64,000 bases of DNA, taken from the NCBI GenBank assembly GCA_019391515.1, contig JAHXQP010000024.1:113978-177977 (forward strand), read 5' to 3'. The stretch comes from Clostridiaceae bacterium (lineage in GTDB: Bacteria; Bacillota; Clostridia; Tissierellales; Sporanaerobacteraceae). The translations under genes were made by a program, and so were the position numbers. A model generated the notes under the pieces. The model was not told the DNA's origin. It searched no databases and saw nothing but the letters and a program-made list of their open reading frames with translations. Shown one piece after another: positions 53,726 to 63,282 of this stretch; position 1 is the first letter of the stretch, and each line of letters starts with the position of its first letter.

Positions 53726-55195
53726 ATGAAAAACAATATAATAATACAATTAGATAAAAACCTAAATAAATCTTTATATATTCAATTGGCTGATAAACTA
53801 AAAAAATTAATAGAAGATGGAGTTTTTCAAAAAGATGAAAAACTTCCTTCTATTAGAAGTTTAGCAAAAAAATTAGAAGTTAACAATATTACTATAGTAA
53901 ATGCATATAAACTCCTTGAACAAGAAGGCTATGTTTACTCTAAAAAAGGTAGTGGTACCTATGTAAAGAGACAAGATGAGGACTTAAGTCTCAATTATTT
54001 AGCAGATCAAAATATGGAGCTTATGACTAGCGGAATTTTATCTCTTTCAAAAAATAGTATTAATTTTGCCAGTGTATCTCCAACTCCAGAGCTTTTCCCT
54101 GTAGAAGAGTTTAAGCAAGTTTTAATTGAAGTATTAGATCGTGACAAAGGTAAAGCTTTTGTATATCCAGAAATCAATGGCTACGGTCCTCTTAGAGAAT
54201 CTATTTCTTATTTTTTAAAAGATAATTACTATATAGACATAGAAGCATCTAAAATTCAGATTATTTCTGGTGGTCAACAAGGAATAGATTTGCTTGCAAA
54301 AACTTTAATTCAACCTGGAGACTATGTTTTTGTAGAAAATCCTACTTATTCAGGTGCTGTTGCTGCCTTTGAATCTAGAGACGCTAAAATAATAGGAATT
54401 CCTATGGAACATGATGGAATAAATTTAGATACATTAAAAAAACATATAGATAGATATCATCCTAAATTTTTGTATACAATGCCTAATTATCAAAGTCCAA
54501 CAACTTATTCCTATAGTGAGGAAAAAAAGAAAGAACTTTTAGAGCTAGCTCATAAAAATGATCTTTATATTATTGAAGATGATTTTATGTCTGATCTATC
54601 CTATAGAGATAAAAAACTTCCGTTAAAATCAATGGACAAATATGACCAAGTCATATATATTAAGAGTTTTTCTAAAATTTTAATGCCTGGATTAAGATTA
54701 GGTTTCTTAACTACTCCAGAAAAATTTTTCAAAGATATTATTAAAGCAAAACATACTACAGATATATCTTCTTCCGGATTTATTCAAAGAGCTTTTGATC
54801 TGTTTTTAAGAGAAAATTTTTGGAAACAACATATAGAAAGAGTAAAAAAAGACTATAATGAAAAGTATAAATTAATTTTAAAAAAAATCAATAATTTTAA
54901 AAAATATAATATAAACTTTAAAAGACCTGATGGGGGACTAAGTCTTTGGTTAGAACTACCTAATGATATAAGTTGTATAGAGCTATATAATGAATGTGCT
55001 AATAATAATGTAATCATAGTTCCAGGAGAAATATTTTTTATTGATAGTCATAGTAGTAAAACTAATTTTATTAGATTAAGCTTTGGATCTGTAAATAAAA
55101 AACAAATAGTAGAAGGAATAAATGTAATTGAAAATTGCATAGCTAAATTAAAAGGCGGAAATGATGACAATACTAAATTTATTCCTCTCATATAA
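53726..55195 (+). CDS. MocR-type regulator (GntR helix-turn-helix plus aminotransferase domain)
   Basis: 489 residues. An N-terminal winged helix of the GntR family (LPSIRSLAKKLEVNNITIVNAYKLLEQEGYVYSKKGSG, about 40-77) precedes an aminotransferase-like domain (about 115-480). The PLP lysine is in IKSFSKILMPGLRLGF. MocR proteins sense PLP or amines, for example PdxR and GabR. No PLP synthesis or GABA genes lie next to it, so the target is unknown; autoregulation at 53675 is likely. Confidence 0.9.
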   Translation: MKNNIIIQLDKNLNKSLYIQLADKLKKLIEDGVFQKDEKLPSIRSLAKKLEVNNITIVNAYKLLEQEGYVYSKKGSGTYVKRQDEDLSLNYLADQNMELMTSGILSLSKNSINFASVSPTPELFPVEEFKQVLIEVLDRDKGKAFVYPEINGYGPLRESISYFLKDNYYIDIEASKIQIISGGQQGIDLLAKTLIQPGDYVFVENPTYSGAVAAFESRDAKIIGIPMEHDGINLDTLKKHIDRYHPKFLYTMPNYQSPTTYSYSEEKKKELLELAHKNDLYIIEDDFMSDLSYRDKKLPLKSMDKYDQVIYIKSFSKILMPGLRLGFLTTPEKFFKDIIKAKHTTDISSSGFIQRAFDLFLRENFWKQHIERVKKDYNEKYKLILKKINNFKKYNINFKRPDGGLSLWLELPNDISCIELYNECANNNVIIVPGEIFFIDSHSSKTNFIRLSFGSVNKKQIVEGINVIENCIAKLKGGNDDNTKFIPLI

Positions 55196-55223
55196 AAAAG
55201 CCCTCATATTTTGAGGGCTTTTT
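55195..55223. terminator. Bidirectional terminator between the MocR and GntP genes
   Basis: AAAAAGCCCTCA and TGAGGGCTTTTT arms, 5-base loop, A-run before and T-run after. Confidence 0.9.
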
Positions 55224-55226
55224 CTA

Positions 55227-56603
55227 TTATACTACTCCTAGATTTCCAAGTATTATAGCTACTATAGAAGTAAGCATTGGAATAACTACAGAAACTACAA
55301 ATATATATTTATAGGAATCTTTATGGGTCATTCCACAAACTGTTAACAACGATACAACTGCCCCATTATGTGGTAATGTATCTAAGCCACCACTTGTTAG
55401 AGAAGCAATCCTATGAAGTACCTGTGGATTTATACCTGCCTGTGCTGCCATTGCCAAATATTGTTCTGATAATGCTTCTAGAGATATGCTCATTCCTCCT
55501 GAAGCTGATCCTGTTATACCTGCTAAAACATTAACTGATATTGCTTCTGAAATAAGAGGATTTGAAGATACTCCTAATATTGTATTTTTAACCATTTCAA
55601 ATGCGGCAAGAGAGCCTATAACATTTCCATATCCAACCACTGAAGCCGTATTAATAATTGTAGGAAGTGAGTTAGCTGCCCCCGTGTTAACATTTTTTAA
55701 TACACTATCGAAACGTTTTCTATTTAATAATATTGTTAATAAAATAGCTGCAATCAATGAAATTATTAAACTCCAAGTACCAGATACTGATTGTAAATCA
55801 GTGCCAAACTTTTCTAAGTATGAACCATCAATTTTTGGATAAACTACTCTTCCTAAAATATAGTTAAGAACTAAAACTACTATAATAGGTATTATGGAAG
55901 TTGAAAAAGGTGGCAAATCTTCTTCTGTTGTTACAGCTATATCTTCATTTGTTTTAACATAACATTCTCCAGCTGACTGAGCTTTTTTAATCTCTCTATT
56001 TAGATAAACTACACCTGCAACTCCCATAATAATTGCTGCCGATATTCCTAGAATTGGAGCTGCATATGAATCGGTTCCAAAATATTTCATTGGAATAGCA
56101 TTTTGTATTTGAGGTGTTCCTGGAAGTGCAGTCATTGTAAATGTAAAAGAACCCAATGCAATAGCTGGTGGAATAAACTTCTTAGGTATATTTGATTGCT
56201 CAAATAATGAAGCTGCTATTGGAAAAACTGCAAAAGCCACTACAAATAGTGAAACTCCACCATAAGTCAAAACCGCACAAGATATTACAACTGCAAGAAG
56301 TGCTCTTTCTTTCCCAAACTTTTCTGCAACACCATGAGCAATAGCTTTAGCCGCTCCAGACTCGTCCATCAGCTTACCAAATATTGCCCCCAACATAAAT
56401 ATTGGAAAATATGATTTCGCATAATTAGCAAAAGCTTGCATAAATACTTCCGTATAAGTAGCCATTAAATGAGCATCTAATCCTGCACTTAATAATGCTG
56501 CAAACAATGCTAAAATTGGTGCTAAAATAATTATACTTGCACCTTTATAAGCAAAATACATTAATAGTATTAGGGTTAATATAACTCCAAATACTCCTAC
56601 CAT
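55227..56603 (-). CDS. GntP family permease, probably 3-hydroxybutyrate/gluconate type
   Basis: 458 residues, about 12 helices. It shows GGVSLFVVAFAVFPIAASLFE, FTMTALPGTPQIQNAIP near 155-170 and SASGGMSISLEALSEQYL. The GntP group transports gluconate and small hydroxy acids. It lies downstream of the two dehydrogenases and the sigma-54 activator, which favours 3-hydroxybutyrate or a related acid. No clear sigma-54 promoter of its own is seen, so it may be read through the hairpin at 56714-56744. Confidence 0.85.
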   Translation of the reverse strand: MVGVFGVILTLILLMYFAYKGASIIILAPILALFAALLSAGLDAHLMATYTEVFMQAFANYAKSYFPIFMLGAIFGKLMDESGAAKAIAHGVAEKFGKERALLAVVISCAVLTYGGVSLFVVAFAVFPIAASLFEQSNIPKKFIPPAIALGSFTFTMTALPGTPQIQNAIPMKYFGTDSYAAPILGISAAIIMGVAGVVYLNREIKKAQSAGECYVKTNEDIAVTTEEDLPPFSTSIIPIIVVLVLNYILGRVVYPKIDGSYLEKFGTDLQSVSGTWSLIISLIAAILLTILLNRKRFDSVLKNVNTGAANSLPTIINTASVVGYGNVIGSLAAFEMVKNTILGVSSNPLISEAISVNVLAGITGSASGGMSISLEALSEQYLAMAAQAGINPQVLHRIASLTSGGLDTLPHNGAVVSLLTVCGMTHKDSYKYIFVVSVVIPMLTSIVAIILGNLGVV

Positions 56604-56713
56604 TAATATACACCACCTTTTTTTAAAATTTTGGAACTTTTCTGTAAACTTTTCGAGTTAATATTTTGCTATATAATTTATAAATTAATTCTACTATTAA
56701 TATTGGTATAACC

Positions 56714-56744
56714 CCTTTCTGTTAAACTATGTATAACAGAAAGG
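56714..56744 (-). other. Hairpin between the dehydrogenase and permease genes
   Basis: CCTTTCTGTTA and TAACAGAAAGG arms (perfect 11 bp) with a 9-base loop. There is little T-run on the minus strand, so it could be a partial terminator or an mRNA stabiliser. Confidence 0.5.
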
Positions 56745-56769
56745 AGTCTTTATCCTGTGTAATTTTCAA

Positions 56770-57714
56770 CTAAGCATTGTGTATATGTTTTAACATCTTA
56801 AAGAACATCTTATCCCTATTCCTCATAGCTTCTTCATCTTTTCCATTAGAATAGTCATAAAAACCTTTCTTTGATTTTACACCTAAATTATCATTATCAA
56901 CTAAATCTTTTAACATATCTGATGGTTCTTTTGCATCTCCAAGCTCATTAAATAGATAGGAAGATATATAGTAAAATGTATCTAGCCCACCTAAATCTGC
57001 TGTTTCGAAAGGTCCTATTACTGCATATCTAAAGCCAAGTCCGTATTTCATTGCTCTATCCACATCTTCAAAAGTAGCTATGCCTTGTTCCACTATATTT
57101 AATGCTTCTCTAAAAATTGCAAATTGTATCCTATTACCTATAAATCCATTTGCATCTTTTTGAACAACTACTGGCTCTCTATCTATTGCTTTTACTAGTT
57201 CTACAAGTAGATTAACAGTTTCATCATCTGTGCCTTCCCCTCTTATTATCTCTATTAAAGGAATGATATGTGGTGGATTCCACCAATGCATCCCAATAAA
57301 TCTACCTTTTTTCTCTACTTTTTCACTTATTTCTGTAATGCTAAGCCCTGATGTATTAGTTGCAAATATAGCATCTTCCTTAGCTATTTCTTCAACTTCT
57401 TTCCAAAAATCTTGTTTAATATCTACTTTTTCTATTATAGCTTCAATAATTACATCTGCATCAGAAAACGCCTTTTTATCTGTTGTAAAAGATATTCTCT
57501 TCACAGCATTTTCTGCCTCAGATTCGGTTATAAGGTTTTCTTCAATTAAACTGCTATTATTTATTGATATAATCTTTTTAGCATTTTCTAGGTACTTTTC
57601 TGAAATATCTGTTATGACTACTTCATAGCCTTTTTGTGCAAATATTTGGGCTATACCAGATCCCATAGTACCTGCTCCTGCTACACCGATTTTTTTAATT
57701 TCTTCTAATTTCAT
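56770..57714 (-). CDS. 3-hydroxyacyl-CoA dehydrogenase family protein
   Basis: NAD-dependent dehydrogenase of 314 residues with Rossmann motif GAGTMGSGIAQ (residues 10-20), catalytic-type residues in NTSGLS and GMHWWNPPH, and GNRIQFAIFREALNIVEQG. At 314 residues it is longer than Hbd (about 280). The WWNPPH and GFRYAVIGPFETADLGGLD forms differ from Hbd, so a 3-hydroxy acid other than 3-hydroxybutyryl-CoA is possible. I choose the ATG at 57714, preceded by AAGGAGGG. It has a sigma-54-type promoter at 57769. Confidence 0.85.
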   Translation of the reverse strand: MKLEEIKKIGVAGAGTMGSGIAQIFAQKGYEVVITDISEKYLENAKKIISINNSSLIEENLITESEAENAVKRISFTTDKKAFSDADVIIEAIIEKVDIKQDFWKEVEEIAKEDAIFATNTSGLSITEISEKVEKKGRFIGMHWWNPPHIIPLIEIIRGEGTDDETVNLLVELVKAIDREPVVVQKDANGFIGNRIQFAIFREALNIVEQGIATFEDVDRAMKYGLGFRYAVIGPFETADLGGLDTFYYISSYLFNELGDAKEPSDMLKDLVDNDNLGVKSKKGFYDYSNGKDEEAMRNRDKMFFKMLKHIHNA

Positions 57715-57768
57715 TACATAACCCTCCTTGTAAATTATTTTACAGCACATAATATATAATTAATAAAT

Positions 57769-57784
57769 TGCAAAACCTATGCCA
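57769..57784 (-). promoter_or_regulatory. Sigma-54 (-24/-12) promoter of the 3-hydroxyacyl-CoA dehydrogenase gene
   Basis: The minus strand reads TGGCATAGGTTTTGCA, GG and GC doublets 10 bases apart and close to consensus. The same 16-mer occurs exactly before bdhA. Confidence 0.88.
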
Positions 57785-57993
57785 ATAATAATTTATATTC
57801 TTATATGCTCTATATCACGGAGTTTTATATGATTTATCCATTGAAACCAAGTCTTTTTTACCTTAAAAAACACTTATTTTAATTTTAATTTCAAAATAAT
57901 TTACATTTCTATCTTTTGTTTTTTAAAACTGTTAGATTTTCTGTACAATATACCTTAATGTGTAAAATAATTGTTCCATTTTTCTGACATTTT

Positions 57994-58755
57994 TTAATTA
58001 GCTGTCCAACCTCCATCTATTGTCATCAGTGATCCTGTAATATGATCCCCTACATCTGTACATAAAAATTTAACCAAATCTGCAATCTTTGAAGGTTCTA
58101 TCAATTTTTTAACAACAGCTTTTCTTAACATTATTTCCTCAACAACTTTTTCTCTTGATATACCATGGGTTTTTGCTTGATCATCAATTTGATTATCCAC
58201 TAGAGGTGTCTTAACATATGCAGGACAAATTGAATTCACAGTTATACCATATGGACCTCCTTCTAAAGCTGCAGTTTTTGTTAGACCTGAAACACCATGC
58301 TTAGCCGATACATAAGCTGATTTAAACTCAGAAGCTCTTAAACCATGCATAGAATTGATGTTTATTATTCTCCCCCAGTTTTGTTCTTTCATCGAAGGCC
58401 ATACATATTTTGTTAATAAAAATGGTGCTGTTAACATTAAAGAAATCATAAAATCCCATTTATCTTCTGGAAAATCCTCAATTGGAGAAACATGTTGAAT
58501 ACCTGCATTGTTTACAAGAACATCTACTTTTGAGTATTTATTTATAGCATAATCAACTAATCTTTTGCAACCTTCTCTTGTACTTAAATCCGTTTTGAAA
58601 TAATCTGCTCCTATTTTCTCTGACTCATTTTTTAACTTTTCTTCATTAATATCAGCTATAACTACTTTTGCACCATCTTTAGAAAAAGATTCTGCTATTG
58701 CTAATCCTATACCACTGGCTGCTCCTGTTATAATACATACCTTGTCTTTCAACAT
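57994..58755 (-). CDS. bdhA: 3-hydroxybutyrate dehydrogenase (short-chain type)
   Basis: 253-residue SDR enzyme that oxidises (R)-3-hydroxybutyrate to acetoacetate with NAD+. The cofactor motif TGAASGIG (10-17), NNAG near 87, the catalytic Ser and YxxxK in SAYVSAKHG near 150, and VKTPLVDNQIDDQA are typical of bacterial 3-hydroxybutyrate dehydrogenases. It has a sigma-54-type promoter at 58797. Confidence 0.88.
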   Translation of the reverse strand: MLKDKVCIITGAASGIGLAIAESFSKDGAKVVIADINEEKLKNESEKIGADYFKTDLSTREGCKRLVDYAINKYSKVDVLVNNAGIQHVSPIEDFPEDKWDFMISLMLTAPFLLTKYVWPSMKEQNWGRIININSMHGLRASEFKSAYVSAKHGVSGLTKTAALEGGPYGITVNSICPAYVKTPLVDNQIDDQAKTHGISREKVVEEIMLRKAVVKKLIEPSKIADLVKFLCTDVGDHITGSLMTIDGGWTAN

Positions 58756-58796
58756 TATACAACCCCCTCTAATAATTTTATACTATTAATAATTGT

Positions 58797-58812
58797 TGCA
58801 AAACCTATGCCA
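58797..58812 (-). promoter_or_regulatory. Sigma-54 (-24/-12) promoter of bdhA
   Basis: The minus strand reads TGGCATAGGTTTTGCA, identical to the element at 57769-57784, about 42 bases upstream of the bdhA start. It lies in the 298-base gap after the activator gene, which otherwise holds the terminator at 58887 and possible activator half-sites. Confidence 0.88.
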
Positions 58813-58886
58813 TTTTTTTATATTAATTCGACTATCCCCTAATTTATCAAGCCTTAATAGTTTTTTTTAAAAATAAAAGAAAAAAG

Positions 58887-58921
58887 AACATATATTTTTC
58901 AAATTGAAAAATATATGTTCC
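58887..58921 (-). terminator. Terminator of the second sigma-54 activator gene
   Basis: GAACATATATTTTTCAA and its complement (17-bp arms, one-base loop). On the minus strand TTTTTTCTTTTATTTTT follows. Confidence 0.85.
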
Positions 58922-59053
58922 CCTTTTAAGTTCAAAAATCTAACATTCTACTTTACTAGCATAGTTAAGTGTTAAATTTATCGAACACTACGTTTTTTTA
59001 ACTTAATTAGATGTAGCTTTTTCTGACAATTCTTGAATTTTTTCAATGTATTT

Positions 59054-60760
59054 CTAAAGTTCTATATTGTATTTATCAATTTTTTCATATAGGCTTGTTC
59101 TACTAATATCTAAAATATTTGCAGCTTTTGTTTTATTCCCATTAGAAAATATAAGACTATCTATTATAGCTTGTCTTTCTACCTCTTCTAAAGTTAATTT
59201 TAAACTTTTCACTTTTTTCTTTCTCATAATTCCTGTAATCTTAGAAGGCAAATGTTCAGGTTTTATGACAGTTTCTTCATCTAAAAAATTTATAGCTCTT
59301 TCAAGTATATTTTCCAATTCCCTTACATTGCCTGGCCAATTATATCTTTTCAAATATTCTAATGTACTATCTGAAATTTTATCTACCCTTATATTTTCTC
59401 TTCTAGACATTTTTTGAACTAAATATTCAGATAAAATAGGTATGTCATCTTTTCTTTCTCTTAGTGGAGGTACTTTTATAGTTAATACGTTTAGCCTATA
59501 ATATAAATCTAATCTAAACTTACCTTCAGATACCATTTCTTCTAAATTCCTATTAGTCGCAGTTATAATCCTAATATCAACTTTTTCTGAACTGTTGGAA
59601 CCTATTTTCTCTATTTCTTTATCTTGAAGAACCCTTAAAAGCTTTACTTGCATATTCATAGGTAAATCTCCTATTTCATCTAGGAAAATAGTACCCCCAT
59701 CAGCAGCTTTAAATTTTCCTATTTTGCCTCCTTTTTTAGCACCTGTAAATGAACCTTCCTCATAGCCAAATAACTCTGATTCCAACAACTCATAAGGGAT
59801 TGCACCACAGTTCACCTTTATAAAAGGTGCATTTGCACGTCTACTAATACTGTGAATAGCATGAGCAAATAATTCCTTACCTGTTCCACTTTCACCTAAA
59901 ATCAAAACATTAGAATTAGTTTTTGCTGCTCTTTTTGTTAGTTCTTTTATTTTATACATAGATTTACTTTGACTTATAATACTATCTAAAGAATATTTAG
60001 CACTGTTAACTTTCTTAAACTCATCTTTATAAAGATTTAATTCTTTTTCAATTTTACTTATCTTCATATAAAGAGCATTTAACTCATTTATATCTCTAAA
60101 CAGTACTCTTCCTACTGCTCCTACAACATTCCCTTTCACGAAAACAGGAATTCTAGTAGCTATCATTTTATTGCCATTAATTTTTTGAATTTCTGCTATT
60201 TCTGAGACTCCTGTTTTAATTACAACATCCATTCTTGTATTCTCTATAACATCTCTTACATGCTTTCCAATTACTTCTTCCCTATTTACTTGTAGGAAGT
60301 TTGCATAAGGTTTACTTATCATTTCTATATATCCTTCCTTATTTACATAAACAATAGCATCATTTGTAGTTTCCATTATAGTTTTTAATAAAAAAGCCGC
60401 TTCCATTTCATCATCAAATTGTCTAATAAATTCTTTATAGGAATCTAACTTTTGAAAAATTAGGAAAGCTCCTTCAACAAATCCATTATTAATAATTGGT
60501 TTTTCAATAGCAATTATCTCCATACTTTTATATTTTAAGGTATGGGTTTTGCTTCTCTTATTAGTTTTTAAAAAGTTACCTATTTTTAAATTAGGTATGA
60601 CTTTACCTACCCTCTTATCTAAAGCACACTCTCTATCTAAATCTAATATTTTTAAAGCTCCCTCATTTAAATAGTTTATAGTACCATTTTTATCTACCAT
60701 TAAAAGTCCTACACATAAAGAATTAATCATATTATATAAAAACTCTTTGTTTTTAGACAT
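59054..60760 (-). CDS. Sigma-54-dependent activator with two PAS domains
   Basis: 568 residues. PAS domains at about 5-65 and 115-190, an AAA+ domain with Walker [12 protein letters not shown] near 290, the sigma-54 loop as GSFTGA (a common variant of GAFTGA) and a Fis-type helix-turn-helix at the C-terminus ([22 protein letters not shown]). It lies just upstream of bdhA and the second dehydrogenase, whose promoters are sigma-54 type, so these are the likely targets. The inducer is probably the hydroxy acid or its product, sensed by PAS. Confidence 0.92.
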   Translation of the reverse strand: MSKNKEFLYNMINSLCVGLLMVDKNGTINYLNEGALKILDLDRECALDKRVGKVIPNLKIGNFLKTNKRSKTHTLKYKSMEIIAIEKPIINNGFVEGAFLIFQKLDSYKEFIRQFDDEMEAAFLLKTIMETTNDAIVYVNKEGYIEMISKPYANFLQVNREEVIGKHVRDVIENTRMDVVIKTGVSEIAEIQKINGNKMIATRIPVFVKGNVVGAVGRVLFRDINELNALYMKISKIEKELNLYKDEFKKVNSAKYSLDSIISQSKSMYKIKELTKRAAKTNSNVLILGESGTGKELFAHAIHSISRRANAPFIKVNCGAIPYELLESELFGYEEGSFTGAKKGGKIGKFKAADGGTIFLDEIGDLPMNMQVKLLRVLQDKEIEKIGSNSSEKVDIRIITATNRNLEEMVSEGKFRLDLYYRLNVLTIKVPPLRERKDDIPILSEYLVQKMSRRENIRVDKISDSTLEYLKRYNWPGNVRELENILERAINFLDEETVIKPEHLPSKITGIMRKKKVKSLKLTLEEVERQAIIDSLIFSNGNKTKAANILDISRTSLYEKIDKYNIEL

Positions 60761-60906
60761 TATTGCACACCCCTATACAAAATATCTAATAATTATAATT
60801 AAATTATCATATTAATTATATCATATCTATATAGGTCTAATTCCATTTTATATAGGTTTATAAAGTTTTTAACTCATATTATCTACTTTTTATGTAAACT
60901 ATGTAA

Positions 60907-60948
60907 AAAAGTCTAATTTTCCAATTCAAATTGGAAAATTAGACTTTT
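60907..60948 (-). terminator. Strong terminator downstream of the hydrolase remnant
   Basis: Perfect 20-bp arms (60907-60926 and 60929-60948) with a two-base loop. A T-run follows on the minus strand. Confidence 0.88.
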
Positions 60949-60992
60949 AAAAAAATATTTTATATAATTTATTTAACTATATATTAAATAAT

Positions 60993-61175
60993 CTATTTTA
61001 AAGCTAGTTCTTCAACTGCTTTACTAAGTTTATCTGCGTTCTCTACTACTAGAAAAAATGTTCCATTAGTTCTTCTAAATCAATAGCAAATCTATTCATT
61101 GTCAATCCTTTTTCTGGTCTATCTGAAACGCCATGACCTCTAAGATCATAAGTAACAACTTTAAATTTTAAACGT
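60993..61175 (-). pseudogene. Remnant of an alpha/beta hydrolase gene
   Basis: The minus strand reads FKVVTYDLRGHGVSDRPEKG and on to DLEELMEHFF before a stop, then a second frame gives FFLVVENADKLSKAVEELAL before a TAG at 60993. The first piece has the DxRGHGxSD turn of alpha/beta hydrolases, the second looks like a family C-terminus. The middle, with catalytic residues, is missing. It is not a duplicate of the intact hydrolase at 61227. The rest of 60761-61226 holds the terminator at 60907 and AT-rich sequence. Confidence 0.75.
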
Positions 61176-61226
61176 CAAATTTTCTAACAATTATAAGAAT
61201 TACGATAATATATGTTGATTTTTATT

Positions 61227-62039
61227 CTATAAACATTTAAAATCAATAGTTTTTAAAAATCCTAGCAATATTGAAATAAACTCATGTGGTTTTTCATATA
61301 TAGAGGCATGTCCCGAATCTTTTATTAAAATCCATCTAGAATAAGGTATTTTTCCATAGATATCCTTTTGATACTTTATAGGCATAATTTCATCTAAATC
61401 TGAACTTATAATTAAAGTAGGAACATCAATTTCCTGTATTTCAGAGCTTATATTAAAGCCATATGTACTTTTTATACCCCTCATAAATGCTTCATACCAT
61501 TCTTTATTTAATATTCTTTTAAGCTGCTTTTTATTTCCATCAATCCATTCATAGTTTTCTTTACAAAATTTTTCCGAATATAGGCTAGGAATGATCGTAT
61601 CTAAAAATAAATCACTATCATAAGTCTTTGCTGCTTTATACCAATTTTCTTCTTCTTTTCTTATATAATTATCTGTATAACTAGTTGTATTTGAAAGTAT
61701 TAAAGACTTAACCATATCTTCATACTTTAATGTGAACAATTGAGCTATTTCTCCTCCATATGATATGCCAAAAAGATGTACCTTAGAATATCCTAACTCT
61801 TCTAGTAATTCTTTAAGCGTTTCTACATGCATATCTTGACTATAATAAGTATCTGCTTTGTCAGAAAAACCTTGATCTATTAAATCCACTAAAAGCATTT
61901 TATATTCTCTAGAAAAAACCTTTATGAAAGGAGACCAACTAATAGTACTCATCATCATACCATTTAAAAATACTACTACTTCCCCATCTCCATGTTCTCT
62001 ATAATATATTCTTTTATTTTTAATCTCTAAATAAGGCAT
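61227..62039 (-). CDS. Alpha/beta hydrolase
   Basis: 270 residues. The oxyanion region (VVFLNGMMMSTISW near 25), nucleophile elbow FGISYGGEIAQ (Ser near 95), acid in SSDLDEIMP near 215 and histidine in KDSGHASIYEKP near 243 give a full catalytic triad. Substrate unknown. It lies after a YkvI-type membrane protein gene (minus strand). Confidence 0.87.
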   Translation of the reverse strand: MPYLEIKNKRIYYREHGDGEVVVFLNGMMMSTISWSPFIKVFSREYKMLLVDLIDQGFSDKADTYYSQDMHVETLKELLEELGYSKVHLFGISYGGEIAQLFTLKYEDMVKSLILSNTTSYTDNYIRKEEENWYKAAKTYDSDLFLDTIIPSLYSEKFCKENYEWIDGNKKQLKRILNKEWYEAFMRGIKSTYGFNISSEIQEIDVPTLIISSDLDEIMPIKYQKDIYGKIPYSRWILIKDSGHASIYEKPHEFISILLGFLKTIDFKCL

Positions 62040-62078
62040 ATACTCATTCCTTTTTTCTATAATATTATAATAATATTT

Positions 62079-63098
62079 TTATATCAATCTAATTATGGAA
62101 ACTAATAAAACGAATCCTCCGAAGTATCCAAATATAGGATATATTGTTGCTACTAAATTAGAAAAACCTAATTTAGCTAATGGTATAGAAGCTAAGCAAA
62201 ATAACAATGAAATAAATATATGATTTCTTTTTTTAGAAATCCTTTCTATAAAACCAAATCCATTTGCTATAGCTGTAGTAAACATAGCAAACCATAATAT
62301 AACACTAAAAATTTTACTATATATTCTACCCCCATACCCTGATATATTAAGCATAGGTATATCTAAAGTATATACCTGGGTATAAAGAATTAATAAAGGT
62401 ATCAATATAAAGCAACCTAAAACACCTAATATTCCCCCCCCGATTAATCCACCTTTTATTGCCACCTTTTTATTTGAGATAATAGGTAGTAATGAAGATA
62501 ATATTACTATTAAAAGTAAACTATTAAATCCAACATATAAGATGGAGGACGTTATAAAATTTCCCTTATTTGTATACTCTACTCCTTCTAGATTACTAAA
62601 AATAAAACCTTCTTCTATAATTACATTGCCACCAAAATAAATAATTCCTAGTACTAAAAGTGGAACTAATATAGAATTTATAAAGGATAACCCTTCAAGG
62701 CTAAATAAAAAAGTTATAAAGGATAATATAACCATGAAGTATATCCCCATATTTTTAGATAAGTTAAATTCTTGATTAAATAATGCACCAGAACCAGAAA
62801 CCATAATACAATAGCCAATAAATAATGAAAGTATAATTACAGTATCTATGAAAAACCCTAATTTTTCACCAAATATATTATTTATCAAGTTTTCATATCC
62901 ATTTATCTTTTTTTCATATATTTTAGATAAAAAAAATGCCCCTATAAACATAAATAAAAAACTACTTAAAATCATACCTATTATCCCTTTAGCTCCATAT
63001 ACACCAAAAAAATCTATTATCTCCCTACCAGAAGCAAATCCTGCTCCAATTATCGTACCTATGTATATAAAAGCAAGTTTAAGAGCATCCCTATTCAT
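62079..63098 (-). CDS. YkvI family membrane protein
   Basis: 339 residues with about 10 helices. The start MNRDALKLAFIYIGTIIGAG and FASGREIIDFFGVYG match the YkvI-type membrane proteins, related to APC transporters, of unknown substrate. I choose the ATG at 63098, four bases after AGGAGGAG. Confidence 0.83.
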   Translation of the reverse strand: MNRDALKLAFIYIGTIIGAGFASGREIIDFFGVYGAKGIIGMILSSFLFMFIGAFFLSKIYEKKINGYENLINNIFGEKLGFFIDTVIILSLFIGYCIMVSGSGALFNQEFNLSKNMGIYFMVILSFITFLFSLEGLSFINSILVPLLVLGIIYFGGNVIIEEGFIFSNLEGVEYTNKGNFITSSILYVGFNSLLLIVILSSLLPIISNKKVAIKGGLIGGGILGVLGCFILIPLLILYTQVYTLDIPMLNISGYGGRIYSKIFSVILWFAMFTTAIANGFGFIERISKKRNHIFISLLFCLASIPLAKLGFSNLVATIYPIFGYFGGFVLLVSIIRLI

Positions 63099-63282
63099 AA
63101 TTCTCCTCCTTTTCATAGCTATATAACTATATTCTAAGGAGGCTTATCCTATGAAAAATATTGTTTAAAAGATTGATTTACATTTCTAGGAATGATATCA
63201 TAATATTGAGAATATTCTTATATGTAATAATATAAAAATAGGAGGTGAAATAGAAGATAACTATATTAATGGAGGAATTAAA

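Noticed and set aside
56640..56700. Sigma-54 promoter directly before the GntP gene
   Set aside because: I could not find GG-N10-GC in the 56604-56770 gap on the minus strand.
61050..61070. TAG in the hydrolase remnant as pyrrolysine
   Set aside because: Two TAG codons follow each other and the catalytic part of the protein is missing, so it is a pseudogene.
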